From the NCBI GenBank assembly GCA_025435555.1, contig JAIWWG010000102.1, positions 37,957 to 101,956 on the forward strand: DNA of 64,000 nt, in the 5' to 3' direction. A model generated the notes under the pieces. That model searched no databases. It was not told the origin of the DNA and saw nothing but the letters and a program-made list of their open reading frames with translations. Below are positions 11,678-22,851 of the stretch, in pieces. Both the position numbers and the translations under genes were made by a program. Position 1 is the stretch's first letter, and each line of letters starts with the position of its first letter. This DNA is from Chytriomyces cf. hyalinus JEL632 (lineage: Eukaryota > Chytridiomycota > Chytridiomycetes > Chytridiales > Chytriomycetaceae).

Positions 11678-11843
11678 ATGGCAGTACCGCACCCATCTTT
11701 TTTTATTTTTTTTTTTGATGCAACACATACATTCACATGAAAGGATACTTGTAACGCTGGCTGTTACACTTTTCCCTTCAAAGTGAAAAGAATTTCATGG
11801 TAGTATACAAGAGAAGTTTTCAAATAAATATTCGCAATTCCAT

Positions 11844-13151
11844 TCAACTCCAATAGTCTATTTTTGTTTGTAACGCGCGGTTCTTCTGAAGTGGCGGCAG
11901 GTACATTGGATGATTGTGCCAAGACGGGTTTGATTTGAAAAACGGGATATACTGTTGAAGCCCTGCACCACCGTGTTTCATTGCGTTTTTTTCAAACTGG
12001 TGGAGAAGGTTGTGGGATGTGGCTGAAGCATTGGTGCGAGATGTTTCGACGGGCGGTGGTGGTGGTGATTCGGAGTTGTTTGGAATTCGTGGATCGGTTG
12101 TTGTACCCCCGCGGAGTAAAGATTTTATTTGATGAAAGGCGGGGATCATGGATGGAGTTTTTAGGAGGTTTTGTTGTTGGTGTGGGTGAGTTGTTGTTGC
12201 AGTAGTAGGTGTTGAGGTAAAGTAGTGGTCCACTTCGGATGGGTAGAAATAATTGATGACGCGGTACCGTTGGCCTGTTGATGCTGCATTGTTTTTTTTT
12301 TAGATGTGTTTTGAGTGGAGCGGGGACGTTACCTGCGACGGAGATGGTTCGTTTCGCGAGTCCGTTGGGGAGGATTCGCGTATATGGACGTAAGGACGTT
12401 GTAATGAAGAGGGAGTTTTTTTCGAGTGTTGGCGGGGTTGCGGGAGTTTGAGTAGTTGTTGATTCGACTTCACTGTCGTTTGAATTGAGGGTGTGAGAGG
12501 GTAATTCGCGGATTGGGGTACGGTATACCGGTATAAAAGGAATGAGCCCGAGATTCGCGAGGATGACCATTGTCCGCCATCTTGAGAATTGGAATTGTCA
12601 GTTTTTTTGAAATTTGGAGAAATTGAACTAAATTTTACCGCGCCATCGCATGCGCAACACTTGAGCAGTGGATTCGGCAAAGACAATGACTGTGCCCTAT
12701 GTGTATGTGTGTCTGAATAAGCATACATACAGAGATGGGATAAAATAGATTTTATACACTGCGAATCGAAGTTAAACTCATGCCGATGGGGATTTCAGTC
12801 ATTGGAGTGAGGATCCCTTGTACGCATGCTTCGACGAGGATTAAAGCGTCGACTCTTTTTGTAGGAATTCAGCGCACTTGTTTATTGAGTTTGGGAAAAT
12901 TGGGGTTTTCACCTGTCATGGATGAAGCCATAGAATGTTTCGTGGTTTGTCTTTTCGAGAGTGGGATATGGACGGAGTGAGTGTCGCTGATGCTGCTGGT
13001 GTGAGTGTGATGGGTTCGGATGGGATCGAGATGGACCGGGGGTGGTTGTTGTAGGTTGGTTGTTGGTGTAGGTAATGGGTTGCGGGTGCCAGACAGTTGG
13101 TTGCTGCATTCTGGTGTTTGTGTTCCTCGAAGCCATTTGGGTCGGATGCAT
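11844..13151 (-). CDS. WOPR-family transcription factor, copy 4 (six exons)
   Basis: Minus-strand exons 13151-12913, 12854-12758, 12696-12639, 12580-12529, 12472-12333 and 12274-11844 total 1017 nt (338 aa) with GT-AG borders and correct phase. The WOPR domain is spread over exons 1-6: 'ETFYGFIHD', 'VDALILVEACVQG', 'SGTVIVFAE', 'WSSSRISGSFLLYR' (a 52-nt exon, same length as in copies 1 and 7), 'TRILPNGLAKRT' and 'YRVINYFYPSEV'. The N-terminus is Gln/Thr/Pro/His-rich. The tail 'FFKSNPSWHNHPMYLPPL' is present near the end. It has more introns than any other copy. Two ATGs lie in the first exon (13151 and five codons later), and which is used is unclear. Confidence 0.85.
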
Positions 13152-13195
13152 GGGATGGGATGGGATGGGATGTGGATGTGGATGGATGGGAATAG
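13140..13195. repeat. GGGAT/GGATGG-rich simple repeat
   Basis: Tandem GGGAT then GGATGT/GGATG units at the 5' end of WOPR copy 4, probably in its leader. Similar GGAT-rich tracts lie upstream of other copies in the cluster. Confidence 0.7.
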
Positions 13196-13709
13196 ACCCA
13201 ATTTCTTTCTTTTTTCTAAGCTATTTTGAATTCACTTTTTGTGCGACTTTGGAGCAAGCGGCGGCGATGCGGCTTTCTGTGACTGGTGGGTGCTTTTTTT
13301 AACCCTAAAAATTATTTATATTTATTTGAAATGGAGACGAGATGGAGATGGATTGATGGAGATTGGATGGGAAGATGCCGCTCTGTCTGGTCTCTTGTTG
13401 GTGCAATTGGATGGTTGCTTTACGGTTACCGAATGCGTGGGTAGTTGAGATCCGTACAATGCGAAAGAGTGGATGCTGACTTTTAATTGGTCGCCGTAAC
13501 ACATCCAATCACTCAACCAATAAAAATTTATTGAATAAAAATTTATTAATGTAAGCAATCAAAATTTTGATTTGTCAACAAACTCATTCACAATTTATTG
13601 ACTCTCCCTTGCTGAAACCAAAGAAGCCAGGATCACGCGTGTCCAATTGATTTTAAATATTGGTGGATGGTCGGTCCATGTGTCTCCATGTGAGTGTGAG
13701 TGAGTGTGA

Positions 13710-13751
<42 letters not shown>

Positions 13752-14064
13752 CTGCAGCCCATCCCATCGTGATTAAAAAAAGATTTTTATTTTGCCTGGG
13801 CATTCATCACATAAATTTGATGTAAGGGTTTTTCCTTTGCGCTCCCTTGCTCTTTATAATTTATGCGCCCGCCCCACTCTCGTTGATGTTCTGATTCAAA
13901 GCGATTCTAATGTATCTTCTGGATTATTTCACATTTTATATTTATTTTATTTATATTTTATATTTACTTTATTTATATTTTATATTTATTTTATTTATAT
14001 TTTATTTATTTTATATTTATTTTATATTTATTTTATATTTATATTATTTATATTTTATATTTAT
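13152..14064. other. low-complexity intergenic region
   Basis: Holds a (GT)n tract at about 13682-13750 and an AT-rich tract at about 13930-14066. No supportable gene. Confidence 0.6.
13682..13750. repeat. (GTGA)/(GT)n microsatellite
   Basis: GTGAGT units passing into about 20 uninterrupted GT dinucleotides. Confidence 0.95.
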
Positions 14065-14066
14065 TT
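13930..14066. repeat. TATTTTATATTT low-complexity tract
   Basis: About 135 nt built only of A and T in irregular TATTT/TATATTT units. The end abuts the stop region of the following minus-strand frame. Confidence 0.9.
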
Positions 14067-14631
14067 AAACTGATACAAATTTCAACGGCGCCAAATGCAC
14101 CGGCTGCATCAGCCAAGACTCGTCCATTCCAAAATACAGAAACGGAGATCCGAGTCGTCCAATTTCTGATGATCCCGATAATATCAACAACGACTCGGTG
14201 GTTTGTAGTGTATGGTAATTGTCCATGTTGCAGTCGTGTTTTGTGTCTAGTGGTGAGAGCGGTGGCGAGAAGTACCACTGCTCCTGCTCCTGGTACTGAT
14301 GGTGCTTGGCTATCCGCGGTTGATGCGATGAGATCAGAGTGACGGGGTATACTGCGTATGGTTGTTGTGGGCATTGCGGTGATGTTGTTGGTTTCGTTTG
14401 GATGCGTTGGAGATTGTTCTTGGTACTTTGGCCTAGATGGCTCTTTGTGCGCGCAGTTCGTTGCGGTTGAGTGCGGATTGGTGGCATGGTGTGTCGATGG
14501 ATTGGATATGTGTCGTCGATGTGGAATGGGTCGTTGCTGGATGCTTGGGTTTTTATTCGCTTTTTTTGTGGGGCTGAACATGGTTCGAATGCGGGGCTGG
14601 CGCAAATCTTTTGCCTGGGGAAAGGACGCAA
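14065..14631 (-). pseudogene. WOPR-cluster tail-only relative (no WOPR domain seen)
   Basis: An open frame of up to 188 codons on the minus strand. No WOPR domain is visible in it or upstream to 15000. Its last residues, 'YFGMDESWLMQPVHLAPL', match the C-terminal motif that ends every WOPR protein of this cluster (aromatic-F, x5-7, W, x3-4, P-V-x-L-x-P-L/I). The rest is Gln/Pro/Thr/His-rich, like the linkers of the neighbours. The frame has no upstream ATG near its 5' end; the first in-frame ATG lies about 48 codons in. It may be the last exon of a copy that lost its domain, or a real small protein that keeps only the tail. I cannot decide from sequence. Confidence 0.45.
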
Positions 14632-14970
14632 ATCCGAGCCTGCATTTTTCCGTTGTTTCCTTAGTTTGAGATTTATTTATGCGCGTTATAAATTCACGCA
14701 AATCCTTCGCGTAAATCCAGATTTGTTTGTTGTACTTTTGACAAACCTGCCTTTTGGTTACAACGCGTCTTCTGCGCGCGTCGTCGGCAAAGTCTGTTTG
14801 CTTATTCAGGAGTGAACACGATCATCGCTTTCAGTGCGAACTCCATTGGACAAGTACTGTTAAGTTTACGGAGACTGTTGATGGGGTTTCGAAATTGGTG
14901 TCGGTGGGTGCTTCAATGGGTGTTGGAGCGAGCAGTTTTTCGGCATGGTACAAATGGGCAACGCGCTTTT

Positions 14971-15433
14971 TTATTGAATGAGTCTTCGAATGGGCCGCAA
15001 ATACACTGGCTGCTCTAACCAACTCCGATCCCGTTTAAAATAGTCAAAGGCAGACAAGTTTTTGAGGCCACCGCATGGACAACATTTCTTTACTGGCGGT
15101 GCTGGATGGTAGATTGATAGTGGTTCAAAGTTGGGTGTTGGAAGACTGCCGTGTAAATGCCGTGGAGTTGATACCCTTGGTGAAGCTGCGATGGGGGAAG
15201 GTTGTGAAGGAGATTGGATTTGTTTTTGGGGTTGTAGGTCAAAATTGTTGCGAGTGTAAACGCTGTTCATTTCCTGGACGCGGGCTTCGAAGCGGGAAAA
15301 TTCGGGTAATTGGGAAGGAGTGGGGAGGTTGCATCTGGAGCGCTTTCCCTTTTTGTAGTGGTCTTGGACGTCTGTTGGGAAAAAGTAGCTGATGACGCGG
15401 TATCTGTGGAGTGTGTGGGTGTTTAGAATTTAA

Positions 15434-15465
<32 letters not shown>

Positions 15466-16079
15466 GAAGTAGTGCGCGTATATGCCGCTCTTGTGGGGCT
15501 GTGCACCTGTTGTTGTCGGATCCATCGACGCTGATGGTTCGCTTTGCGAGGCCATTTGGTACTAGATGTGTGCCTTGGCGCAGACTGAGGCCGGAGAAGA
15601 GGGACGTGTCTTCTTTTGCCTGTTCAACAAAGTGGTCGGATTTTGCGACTTCTCTTTTGGTATGACAAATATGTGAGACACCTTTCAAGTGCAAAATGGC
15701 TGCGATAGATACGTACCGGTACAGAAGGAACGAGCCGCATAGTTTTGAAGAGGACCTTGGGGAAGACAATTGAAAGTTGTTAGCCAGGTTCACTTTTTGG
15801 TGTGTTTTACAAATCAGTTTGTTTATACCATTGCCGACCGTCACGCCATCGCATACGCATGGACGCAGACCCCGTAACTCCCGGACAAGCGCTTTCCTGC
15901 AGAACCACAACCGACCCGGATCGAATGCGCAACGAGGACCCTGAGATGCTGATATCCCGCACGGGGTGGAGCATGCCTTGGACACAGCTTTCGACGAGGA
16001 GTTGGGCGTCGAGGCTGTCGCGGATGTAGCCGTGGAATGTTTCGATGGTTGTGTTGTTGTTGTGAGGGGGGTGTATCAT
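14971..16079 (-). CDS. WOPR-family transcription factor, copy 6
   Basis: Minus-strand exons 16079-15829, 15755-15717, 15653-15507 and 15403-14971 make 870 nt (289 aa). The WOPR first half is in exon 1 ('[19 protein letters not shown]', 'LRIRSGSVVVLQE', 'RMRWRDGRQW'). The intron here lies a few codons later than in copies 1, 4, 7 and 8. Exon 2 (39 nt) encodes 'SSSKLCGSFLLYR'. Exon 3 holds 'THLVPNGLAKRT'. Exon 4 starts 'YRVISYFFPTDVQDHY', then '[13 protein letters not shown]', a Pro/Ser-rich linker, a CCPCGG cysteine cluster, and the tail 'YFKRDRSWLEQPVYLRPI'. The third intron contains a (CA)n and poly-A rich stretch. All borders are GT-AG and the frame is continuous. A fungal DNA-binding regulator is inferred from the family. 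Confidence 0.87.
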
Positions 16080-16623
16080 GGTTTTGAAGAGGTGGTGGGA
16101 TGGGGGGGATCGGAGGGAAATTGGGATTTGTTGGTTACTTTTTAAAATTTGTTTTGCCGTCGGAGCGAGTGCGATTAAATTGAAAAATTTGATGAATTTT
16201 TATTGTTCGAGCGGCTGGTGTGCGCTGATTATGTGGTTGGGGTCCAGCCACGCAACACTGGCGCCGTTCTTTGCATGGATTGGTTGGTTGGTTGTATGGA
16301 TGGGTTGTTTGTTTGCATGGATGGGTTACCTGCTTGCAAGGAGTGGTTACTACTTGCACGCAGCGAGGGTTCAGCTGGCTGTCTGGTTGTTGCTGATTAA
16401 TTTCTAAGAAAGTGTGGCTGGTATCCATCCACTTTATGTGTTCAGAGTTTGGCGTCATCGACAGCGTATTTATTGCATCCCTTCATCTAATTGTCTTCTC
16501 TCCGTCTCCGTCTCTGTTTCCCTCTCCAAGAATCCTTCACTTCAGGTATTGCACATGATCGAACCAAAATTTCAACCCCCTCACCCACTCTTAACAAAAT
16601 AGCTTTTCAAAAAAAAAAGATGA
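16080..16623. other. intergenic, no gene seen
   Basis: The region upstream of WOPR copy 6 and downstream of copy 7. A GGTTGGTTGG/GGATGGGTT-rich stretch lies at about 16275-16330. Open frames are short and G/T biased. Confidence 0.5.
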
Positions 16624-17713
16624 TCAAAACAATTTGATGTCACTGCTTGGCCGCAACGGGGCCAGAAGAACCGATTCACCCTTCCATCCACTTAATCCAT
16701 TCAAATTTATGTATACGCTTTCCAGTGGAACTTTTTTTGTTTCCTTTACCGCCCGCTGCATCACTGGGGTGCTAGAGACTTGAGGCGGTGTTGCGAGGCC
16801 GAATGTCATTGTGCTCGTGGATGGAATCGCGCGTGGTTTATGGAGACTCATGAGGATCATTTCGGGTTCAACGATTTCATTCTGCTGCTGCTGCTGCTGT
16901 TGTTGGAGTTGTTGTTGTGCTGGCGGTGCTGGTGTTGTTGGGGTTGCTAGGTGTAGGCCCTTGAATTGGTGGAGTTCCGACAACTCTGAAGGTCTTTTGA
17001 GTGTGCCGCGGGCAGTTTGTTTGTAAATGTGGTCCACGTCGCGTGGGTGAAAGTACGAAATGATGCGGTATCTGAATCCATCTGCTCCACGGAGAGAAAT
17101 CGTTCGCTTTGCCAGGCCGTTTGGAATCAGTTTCGTGTTTGGTCGAACATTCTGGACGACAAAGTTGGAGTGGCGTTCGCGCTGCTGAGGAACTTCTGCG
17201 TTTGAATTTGCAACCTCTCTGTGGGGTGAGAGATGGGAGTATGAGGAAAAGAGTTGTTTGGATGTTGCATCGGGAACGTTGGGAAAATAAAAAGGGCTCA
17301 CCGGTACAACAAAAATTGTTGCGAGATTTTGGAGCATGACCACAAGATCCCGTCTATGTGCGCAAAAGTAAGGGGGATCGATCAGAGATGGGTGCACTTG
17401 GATGATCTGGGAGTAGTGGGCTTATACCTCGCCATCGAACTCGCATGGATTCAGAGTTTTCGCAAAACACAACGACGCTGCCACTGCGGATGGGTTCAGT
17501 GCGGCTTCCTGCGAGGGGCATGTCGCCAATGACTGGGAGTGCGCCTTGGACGCATGCGTTGACTAGGATTTGGGCGTCTTCGGGGTCCTGATGTGGATTG
17601 ATTTGGTTTGAGTGTGTGGGTTAAGGGGGTCCAATGTGTGTGTATGTGTATACCTTGACGAAGCCGTAGAAGGTCTCGATGGATTTGAGGGGTTCGTCTT
17701 CTTCTTGCTGCAT
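16624..17713 (-). CDS. WOPR-family transcription factor, copy 7
   Basis: Minus-strand exons 17713-17654, 17587-17428, 17353-17302 and 17218-16624 total 867 nt (288 aa). Exon 1 begins with an acidic MQQEEDEPLK segment and 'ETFYGFVK'. Exon 2 has 'DPEDAQILVNACVQG' and 'PIRSGSVVVFCE'. Exon 3 is the 52-nt core exon, here diverged to 'WSCSKISQQFLLYR'. Exon 4 has 'TKLIPNGLAKRT' and 'YRIISYFHPRDVDHIY', then 'LKRPSELSEL' and a poly-Gln stretch. The end, 'LNGLSGWKGESVLLAPL', is the most diverged form of the shared tail. An upstream GTG-initiated extension is open but I prefer the ATG at 17713. Confidence 0.85.
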
Positions 17714-18185
17714 GGGAAGGGGAGGGGGACGGGGGGGTGGATGCGGGCAGTGGGTAGTTGGTTGGGTTGGGAGTGTCGGACGGGGCAGAAGGAAGGGGAA
17801 AGAAGAAGAAAAAAGAAAAAGGAGGTGGAGATGGCATTGACGCACTTTAAGCAGAAAATTTTAGTGTTGCGTTGGTTGGGGATTAAACATGATTTATTGT
17901 AAATAATTATATATTGGATATATTTTGTTGCTGTTTCGGACATTCTATAACATTCCATCAGATTCCACAATGTTCTACGGCATTCTACAGATGTCCGATA
18001 CTCAGGAGGCATCTGCTCTTGCTCTTGCTGTTGTTGTTACTGTTGATGAGACTGTTTGTCACTCCCACGTGTGGCACACCCCCAATTTTATAATAATGCC
18101 CAGTCGAATTGTCTATTCAAATAACCCCATGTTTTTATTTATTACTGCAATATATACCACAAATTCAACAACACCTTAGGTATCC
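17714..18185. other. intergenic, no gene seen
   Basis: A G-rich/poly-purine leader of WOPR copy 7 (17714-17830) and an AT-rich stretch. No coding frame with family resemblance. Confidence 0.5.
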
Positions 18186-19398
18186 TCATTCACCCTTTTG
18201 TCGATTCGATATTGGCGCAAGCGTCACTGGAAACTCGGTCCAGAACGGATTCGTTTCAAAGTAGTTGAAATGCCGTTTTGATCCCAATCCACCGCATTCA
18301 CAGTCTGATCCAGATGCATCCTTTATTTCGACTGTGGATCCATGATTTGGAGAAGCGTGAAGATCTACAGATTGCGGTGTAATGACTTTTGGAGATGTGT
18401 TGGATGGCGGCGATGAATACATGGAATGCTTTTTCGAAATGGATGTTGTTGCATGAATAGATTGGATGGATTGGATGGATTGAATGGGTCGGTTGGATTG
18501 AATGGGCCGGTTGGATTGTCGATGCGTTGTTTCGACCAATTGTTTCTGTTGTTGCTGTTGTTGAAATTGCGCTGCTGCTGCTTGAGCGTTTGTTGAATTT
18601 CGTAAAAGCGCAGAATACGAAAGATCCGGCATCGAAAATGGATGCAATGCTCCCCTTTTCGAAAAGCGTGCATATTCAGGCATACTCGATGGCGTTGAAA
18701 GTCCCGATGAATTCGCAACAGGATCTCCATACAAATGCTGCACATGGCATGGATAAAAATACGAAATGACTCGGTATCGGTTTCCATCTGACCCAGATAA
18801 TGTCAATGTGCGTTTTGCGAGTCCGTTGGCAACGAAGCGAGTTTTCCCGCGAACCACCGTGTTGACGAAACGAATGTCTCGTTCGTTTTCGGTGTTTGTG
18901 CTTGGGGTTGTGGCGGATTCGACTTCGCGGTATAGGAGGAAGGGGCCTTGGAGACGGGAGGCGGACCAGCGGCATCCATCCCTTTTTTTTTTAAGTGCGA
19001 GTCAAAATGTCAGCAATGCGTCATATACAAATCAACGTGAAGAATGAATTTTACCTCCATCGAACCATTTGACCCAAGTTACTGTTTTCAGCAAACACAA
19101 GCACAGTCCCACTGCGGATCTGCAAATCAGACAGCGACATGGGCACCATATTCAGTGGCTGCAGGAGTCCCTCGATACAGGCCTCGATACACAGCTGTGC
19201 ATCCAGCGGATCTTTGATGAAGCCACGGAAAGTCTCTGTGAAGCGGCGGGACAGTGGGCGTGCGATGGATTGTTCAGAGTCTTGGTGCGCTCGATTCGGT
19301 GCTGGGGATGATGTGGAACCTCCGATGATGATGTGGTCGTCGAATCCCTGCCAGGGCACTGCTTGCTGCTGTTGGTGAGGATGGTGAGTGGATGCCAT
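18186..19398 (-). CDS. WOPR-family transcription factor, copy 8
   Basis: Two exons on the minus strand, 19398-19055 and 18981-18186, give 1140 nt (379 aa), the longest of the cluster. Exon 1: an N-terminal Gln/His stretch, 'ETFRGFIKDPLDAQL', 'LQIRSGTVLVFAE' and 'MVRWR'. Exon 2: '[22 protein letters not shown]', 'TRFVANGLAKRT', 'YRVISYFYPCHVQHLY', 'LSTPSSMPEYARF', a Gln-rich region, and repeated 'NRPIQS/IQS' units. A Cys pair (DCECGG) follows, then the tail 'YFETNPFWTEFPVTLAPI'. It keeps the intron at RWR/D but not the one at YR/E. The polypyrimidine acceptor tract is a long A/T run whose length affects the exact border. Confidence 0.87.
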
Positions 19399-20381
19399 AG
19401 TGTGTGGGTTCTGAGGCTGGTTGTTGGTTGTTTGAGTTTGAGATGTGCTCTTCGAGTCAATTGGAATTCCGAGTCTTTCCGAAACAGCAATTTTCCCTCT
19501 TTTTTTTTTTTTTTTTTTGAATTTTCATCGAGGTGACGTCGGAGAGGCAACGCGGGAGTGAAGCGCCAGAAGCCCTGTTTTTATTTATTTATTTTATTTA
19601 TTTCCTCATTATGCCCAATGGTGGTAGTCCTGATCAGTCCAATGCATGCATGCAGTCGACACTGTCCAGGATGAGGGTGCGGAGTAATCAGATGACGTTA
19701 TCTGCGATTGAAGCTGTCCAACCTAGCAACCTGCACGAACTTTATGCCATCCCCCAATTCAACAGCGCGTGCATTGAAACATTGCGAGAAGTGTGTAAAC
19801 TGTCGTGATGCTGAAGAATGTTTCGCTACTGCCAAAAGGTCTCATTTGAGCGTGGATCACTTGGAGCCAGCTGCCAGCGCCATTTTAAGGTGTATCGAAG
19901 GGACGGAGGGACATGTGCTTGAACACGCCATAAGAGAGGGAGCACGGTAGCTTGGACATGTAATCCATCTGGATGTATCACTTGAAGACCGACTCGACTC
20001 ATCGAAGCAGAGGCGCTTATGATGGATGTGATGAGGAGAGAGTTGCCATTGAGGACATGAGCACGGCACGAGAGAGGGAGCACGGTAGCTTAGACATGGC
20101 ATGCGAGAGTGTTGTGAGGCGTTGGGAGCATAAATCACCCTTCAATAAATACCAGCACCTTCCACCGATTTAAAAAACCTCAATTTAAATAAAGTGGTGT
20201 CAATCAACAAAAGTAAATTGACTCAATTTCTGAACGAAAAGCTTCTGGATCCCCAACCAACCAACCAACCAACCAAAAACAGCCAGCAGCAACCCAACCC
20301 AACCAACCACACCCGCACCCACACCCGTATCCACCAACACACCCACCAACACACCCACGCCCACCTACACACACAACAAAC
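19399..20381. other. intergenic with a short direct repeat
   Basis: Contains a 25-nt direct repeat (AGAGAGGGAGCACGGTAGCTT then RGACATG) near 19934 and 20078, and a CCAA/CACC-rich leader (20255-20375) just before the P450 start. No gene with family resemblance seen. Confidence 0.5.
20255..20378. repeat. C/A-rich simple-sequence leader (CCAA, CACC units)
   Basis: Tandem CCAA then ACACCCACCAAC-like units directly upstream of the P450 ATG. Probably the 5' untranslated leader. Confidence 0.6.
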
Positions 20382-22504
20382 ATGCTCTGGGACGCCCTCA
20401 AATTCGGTTACGAGTCCATCTCCTGGATCAGAAACAACTTTCTCACTTTTCTCATCATGGCCGTCATTGGAATCTCGCTGTGGTGGAAGATGCTCATTTC
20501 GCAGCAGGTACCTAGATCCAGCCCTCTTCTTTTATTGCATGTGCTGACTCTCTTCATTGAACAGGCCGACGGCATTCAAAAGTCTCTCCCCGTTGAACCC
20601 GAGGTCGAGGGCGAGAAGAAGGACGCCAAAAAGAAAGCGCCCGAGCCCGTGCCCGCACCGGCCCAGGAAGTCACGTTTGCCGCACTGACACGCAAAGCAC
20701 TCACATCGCCCGCTACACTGCTGAAGGAGGCTGCCGAACTCGGAGTGTACCACGTCAAATGGATCATGGCGGCCCCGCTTGTTGTCGCTGCCTCGCCCAA
20801 CATTGCGACTGTGGTTTTGTCTGAGAAGTTTAACTGTAACAGGTGCGTTTGATTTTGCGTGCATTGTTTTACTTGTCTCTGTTGACTCATTGCTGGTTGT
20901 TACAACAGACATGCTTACAACACCGACCCCAAGGGAACCCTCTCACAGCAAGGCGACGAGCACGCAAAATCGCACGCTCTTTTAGTCAAAATCTTTGCCG
21001 ACTCCACTCTTACCGACTCGCTTATTGCCCAACTCCAATCCCGCCTTGCCTCCGAAACCCTGCCCGAACTCACCGAAGCCGCTTCATCGAAAGAAAACTT
21101 GGATCTTTTGCCCGTTTTTGAAGAATTGTGGGTTGACGTTGTTGCGCTCTGGATCTTGGGTGTCCCGACTCCCGCCGAGTTGTCTGGAACGACTTCTGAC
21201 GTGCAGTTGCAGCAGACAAAGAGACGCGAACGTCTTGTTGAAGCTAGAAGGTGTCTTGCGAATTTGACGTTTGTTTTGCCAACTGGTGAGTTCGTGTTTG
21301 TTTTTTTGGTTGAGAAGACGGATGGGGGATTCTGACGCTTTATGTTTCGCAGGATACGCATGGTACTTTGACCGTCTGCGTGAAAATGTCCCATTCACAG
21401 AGTACTTCCCGCTTCCTGGATTCCGCGAATACTTGGCGCGCCGCAACGGTAAAACCAAGGCTCGCAAGATTGTGTTTGAAGAATACAAAGACATGGCCAC
21501 CGAGTACAAGGAAAACGGAACCATCCGTGGAGGTCTTGCCGGCGCGCTCTTGAGGGAAACTATTGCGGCTCTGCCTGAAGGAAAAGTGTTGGATGACGCT
21601 GCGTGGCAAAAGATTTATGTCGAGTTGGAAGGGTGAGTTGCTTCTTTTTATGTCGCGTCTGCTTGTTAGTGGGGATATTGATTTCAGTTTGTTTTTATGA
21701 AGGATTCAAACGACGGCGCAGATGCCGCTGTTTTCAATTGTCCCACACTTGCTCTTTTTGCTCGCACACTCGCCGACCAACCAAAAACTTGTCAGGGCCG
21801 AAATCAGCAAAGTCAATGCCAAAACGGCGCTCACCGTGAAACACGTTTCTGCAATGACCAATTTGAACGCGTGTCTCCTTGAAGCCCTCAGACTGTGTCC
21901 GCCACAAGCTGTTTCGTACAACCGTACAAGTAGCCAGAATACGTATAAATTGCCTGGACAGTGGTCTTTCCCAAAGAGTTGAGTTGACTGCTTATTTTTT
22001 TGCCGAGTTACGCAATGTTGTTAAACTTTATTTTCAACAGACGCGCACATTGCTGTCGACCTGTTGTCAACAATGAGAGACCAAGAAGCATTTGGAAAAG
22101 ATAGCAACGCCTTTTCTCCATCCCGATTCTCTTCATTCCAGTACACACCCACGGACCAAATCTCGAAAGTCGATGCCATCAAGTCGCTCAAATCCGCCAT
22201 TGAAAATCAACCACCCACGCAACAATCTGCCTTTCTTCCGTTTGGATCTGGAACTTTTGCATGTCCCGCGCAGAGACTTGCGCTGGATGTCTGTAAAATC
22301 GCGGTTGCCGAAGTGTTGCGCAAGTTTGAACTTGTTGCTGTAAAGGGACGTGAAAGTGTGGATGCGACTGAAATTGTGGAGGATATGGATGAATTTGTGT
22401 ATCAGCAGAGTGGGGTGTTGAGGCATGCGGATGGGGCGCCTGTTGCTGTCAAGAATTTTACCCGGCTGGAGAGGCAAAGTCGAGCGGCACCCCATGGTCA
22501 CTGA
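20382..22504 (+). CDS. cytochrome P450 with atypical heme and I-helix motifs
   Basis: Exons 20382-20507, 20565-20842, 20909-21285, 21353-21632, 21703-21977 and 22041-22504 give 1800 nt (599 aa), all GT-AG. An N-terminal membrane anchor lies at about residues 20-40, then a Lys/Pro/Glu-rich linker. The K-helix E-x-x-R is present ('LLEALRLCP'), as is the P-x-R-F motif ('FSPSRF'). The heme loop is 'FLPFGSGTFACPAQ', with the Cys ligand near residue 520. The usual F-x-x-G-x-R-x-C-x-G is altered: Phe replaces the Arg and Ala the last Gly. In the I-helix position ('QMPLFSIVPHLLFLLA') the oxygen-activating A/G-G-x-x-T is not seen. These traits occur in P450s that rearrange peroxides or are otherwise not ordinary monooxygenases (CYP8A-like prostacyclin synthase, CYP74). 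The substrate is unknown; ER membrane inferred. Confidence 0.88.
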
Positions 22505-22851
22505 ATAAACGCGTTCAAACGCACTTTCACAGCGACACATTTCGCAAATCACATGCTTCAAGTTCAAACCAGTGCGGTGACTGACTATGAGTCATCGCAG
22601 TGACTGACAACGAGGTTTACCCATCAGCGTACGTAGTCAGCTTTTTGCGATGGGTGTAACCCTTTTCATCCTTGGAATCGTATTCCAATTCTGTCGCGAT
22701 GTACTTCAAGTGTGCACCAAAGATGGTCTAAAAGAGCTGGATTTACCAGGGACCTTATGCGATCCAGTGAGGTTATCGTGTTTCTTGTGTCTGAGGTGGG
22801 AGGGGGTGGTGGAAAGATGGTTTTGAAATTACATGTTTTTTCCGTCGAAAT
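22505..22851. other. intergenic, no gene seen
   Basis: Downstream of the P450. No coding frame of note. Confidence 0.5.

Noticed and set aside
13792-14073. plus-strand frame rich in Tyr/Phe/Ile
   Set aside because: Encoded by the AT-only tract at 13930-14066.
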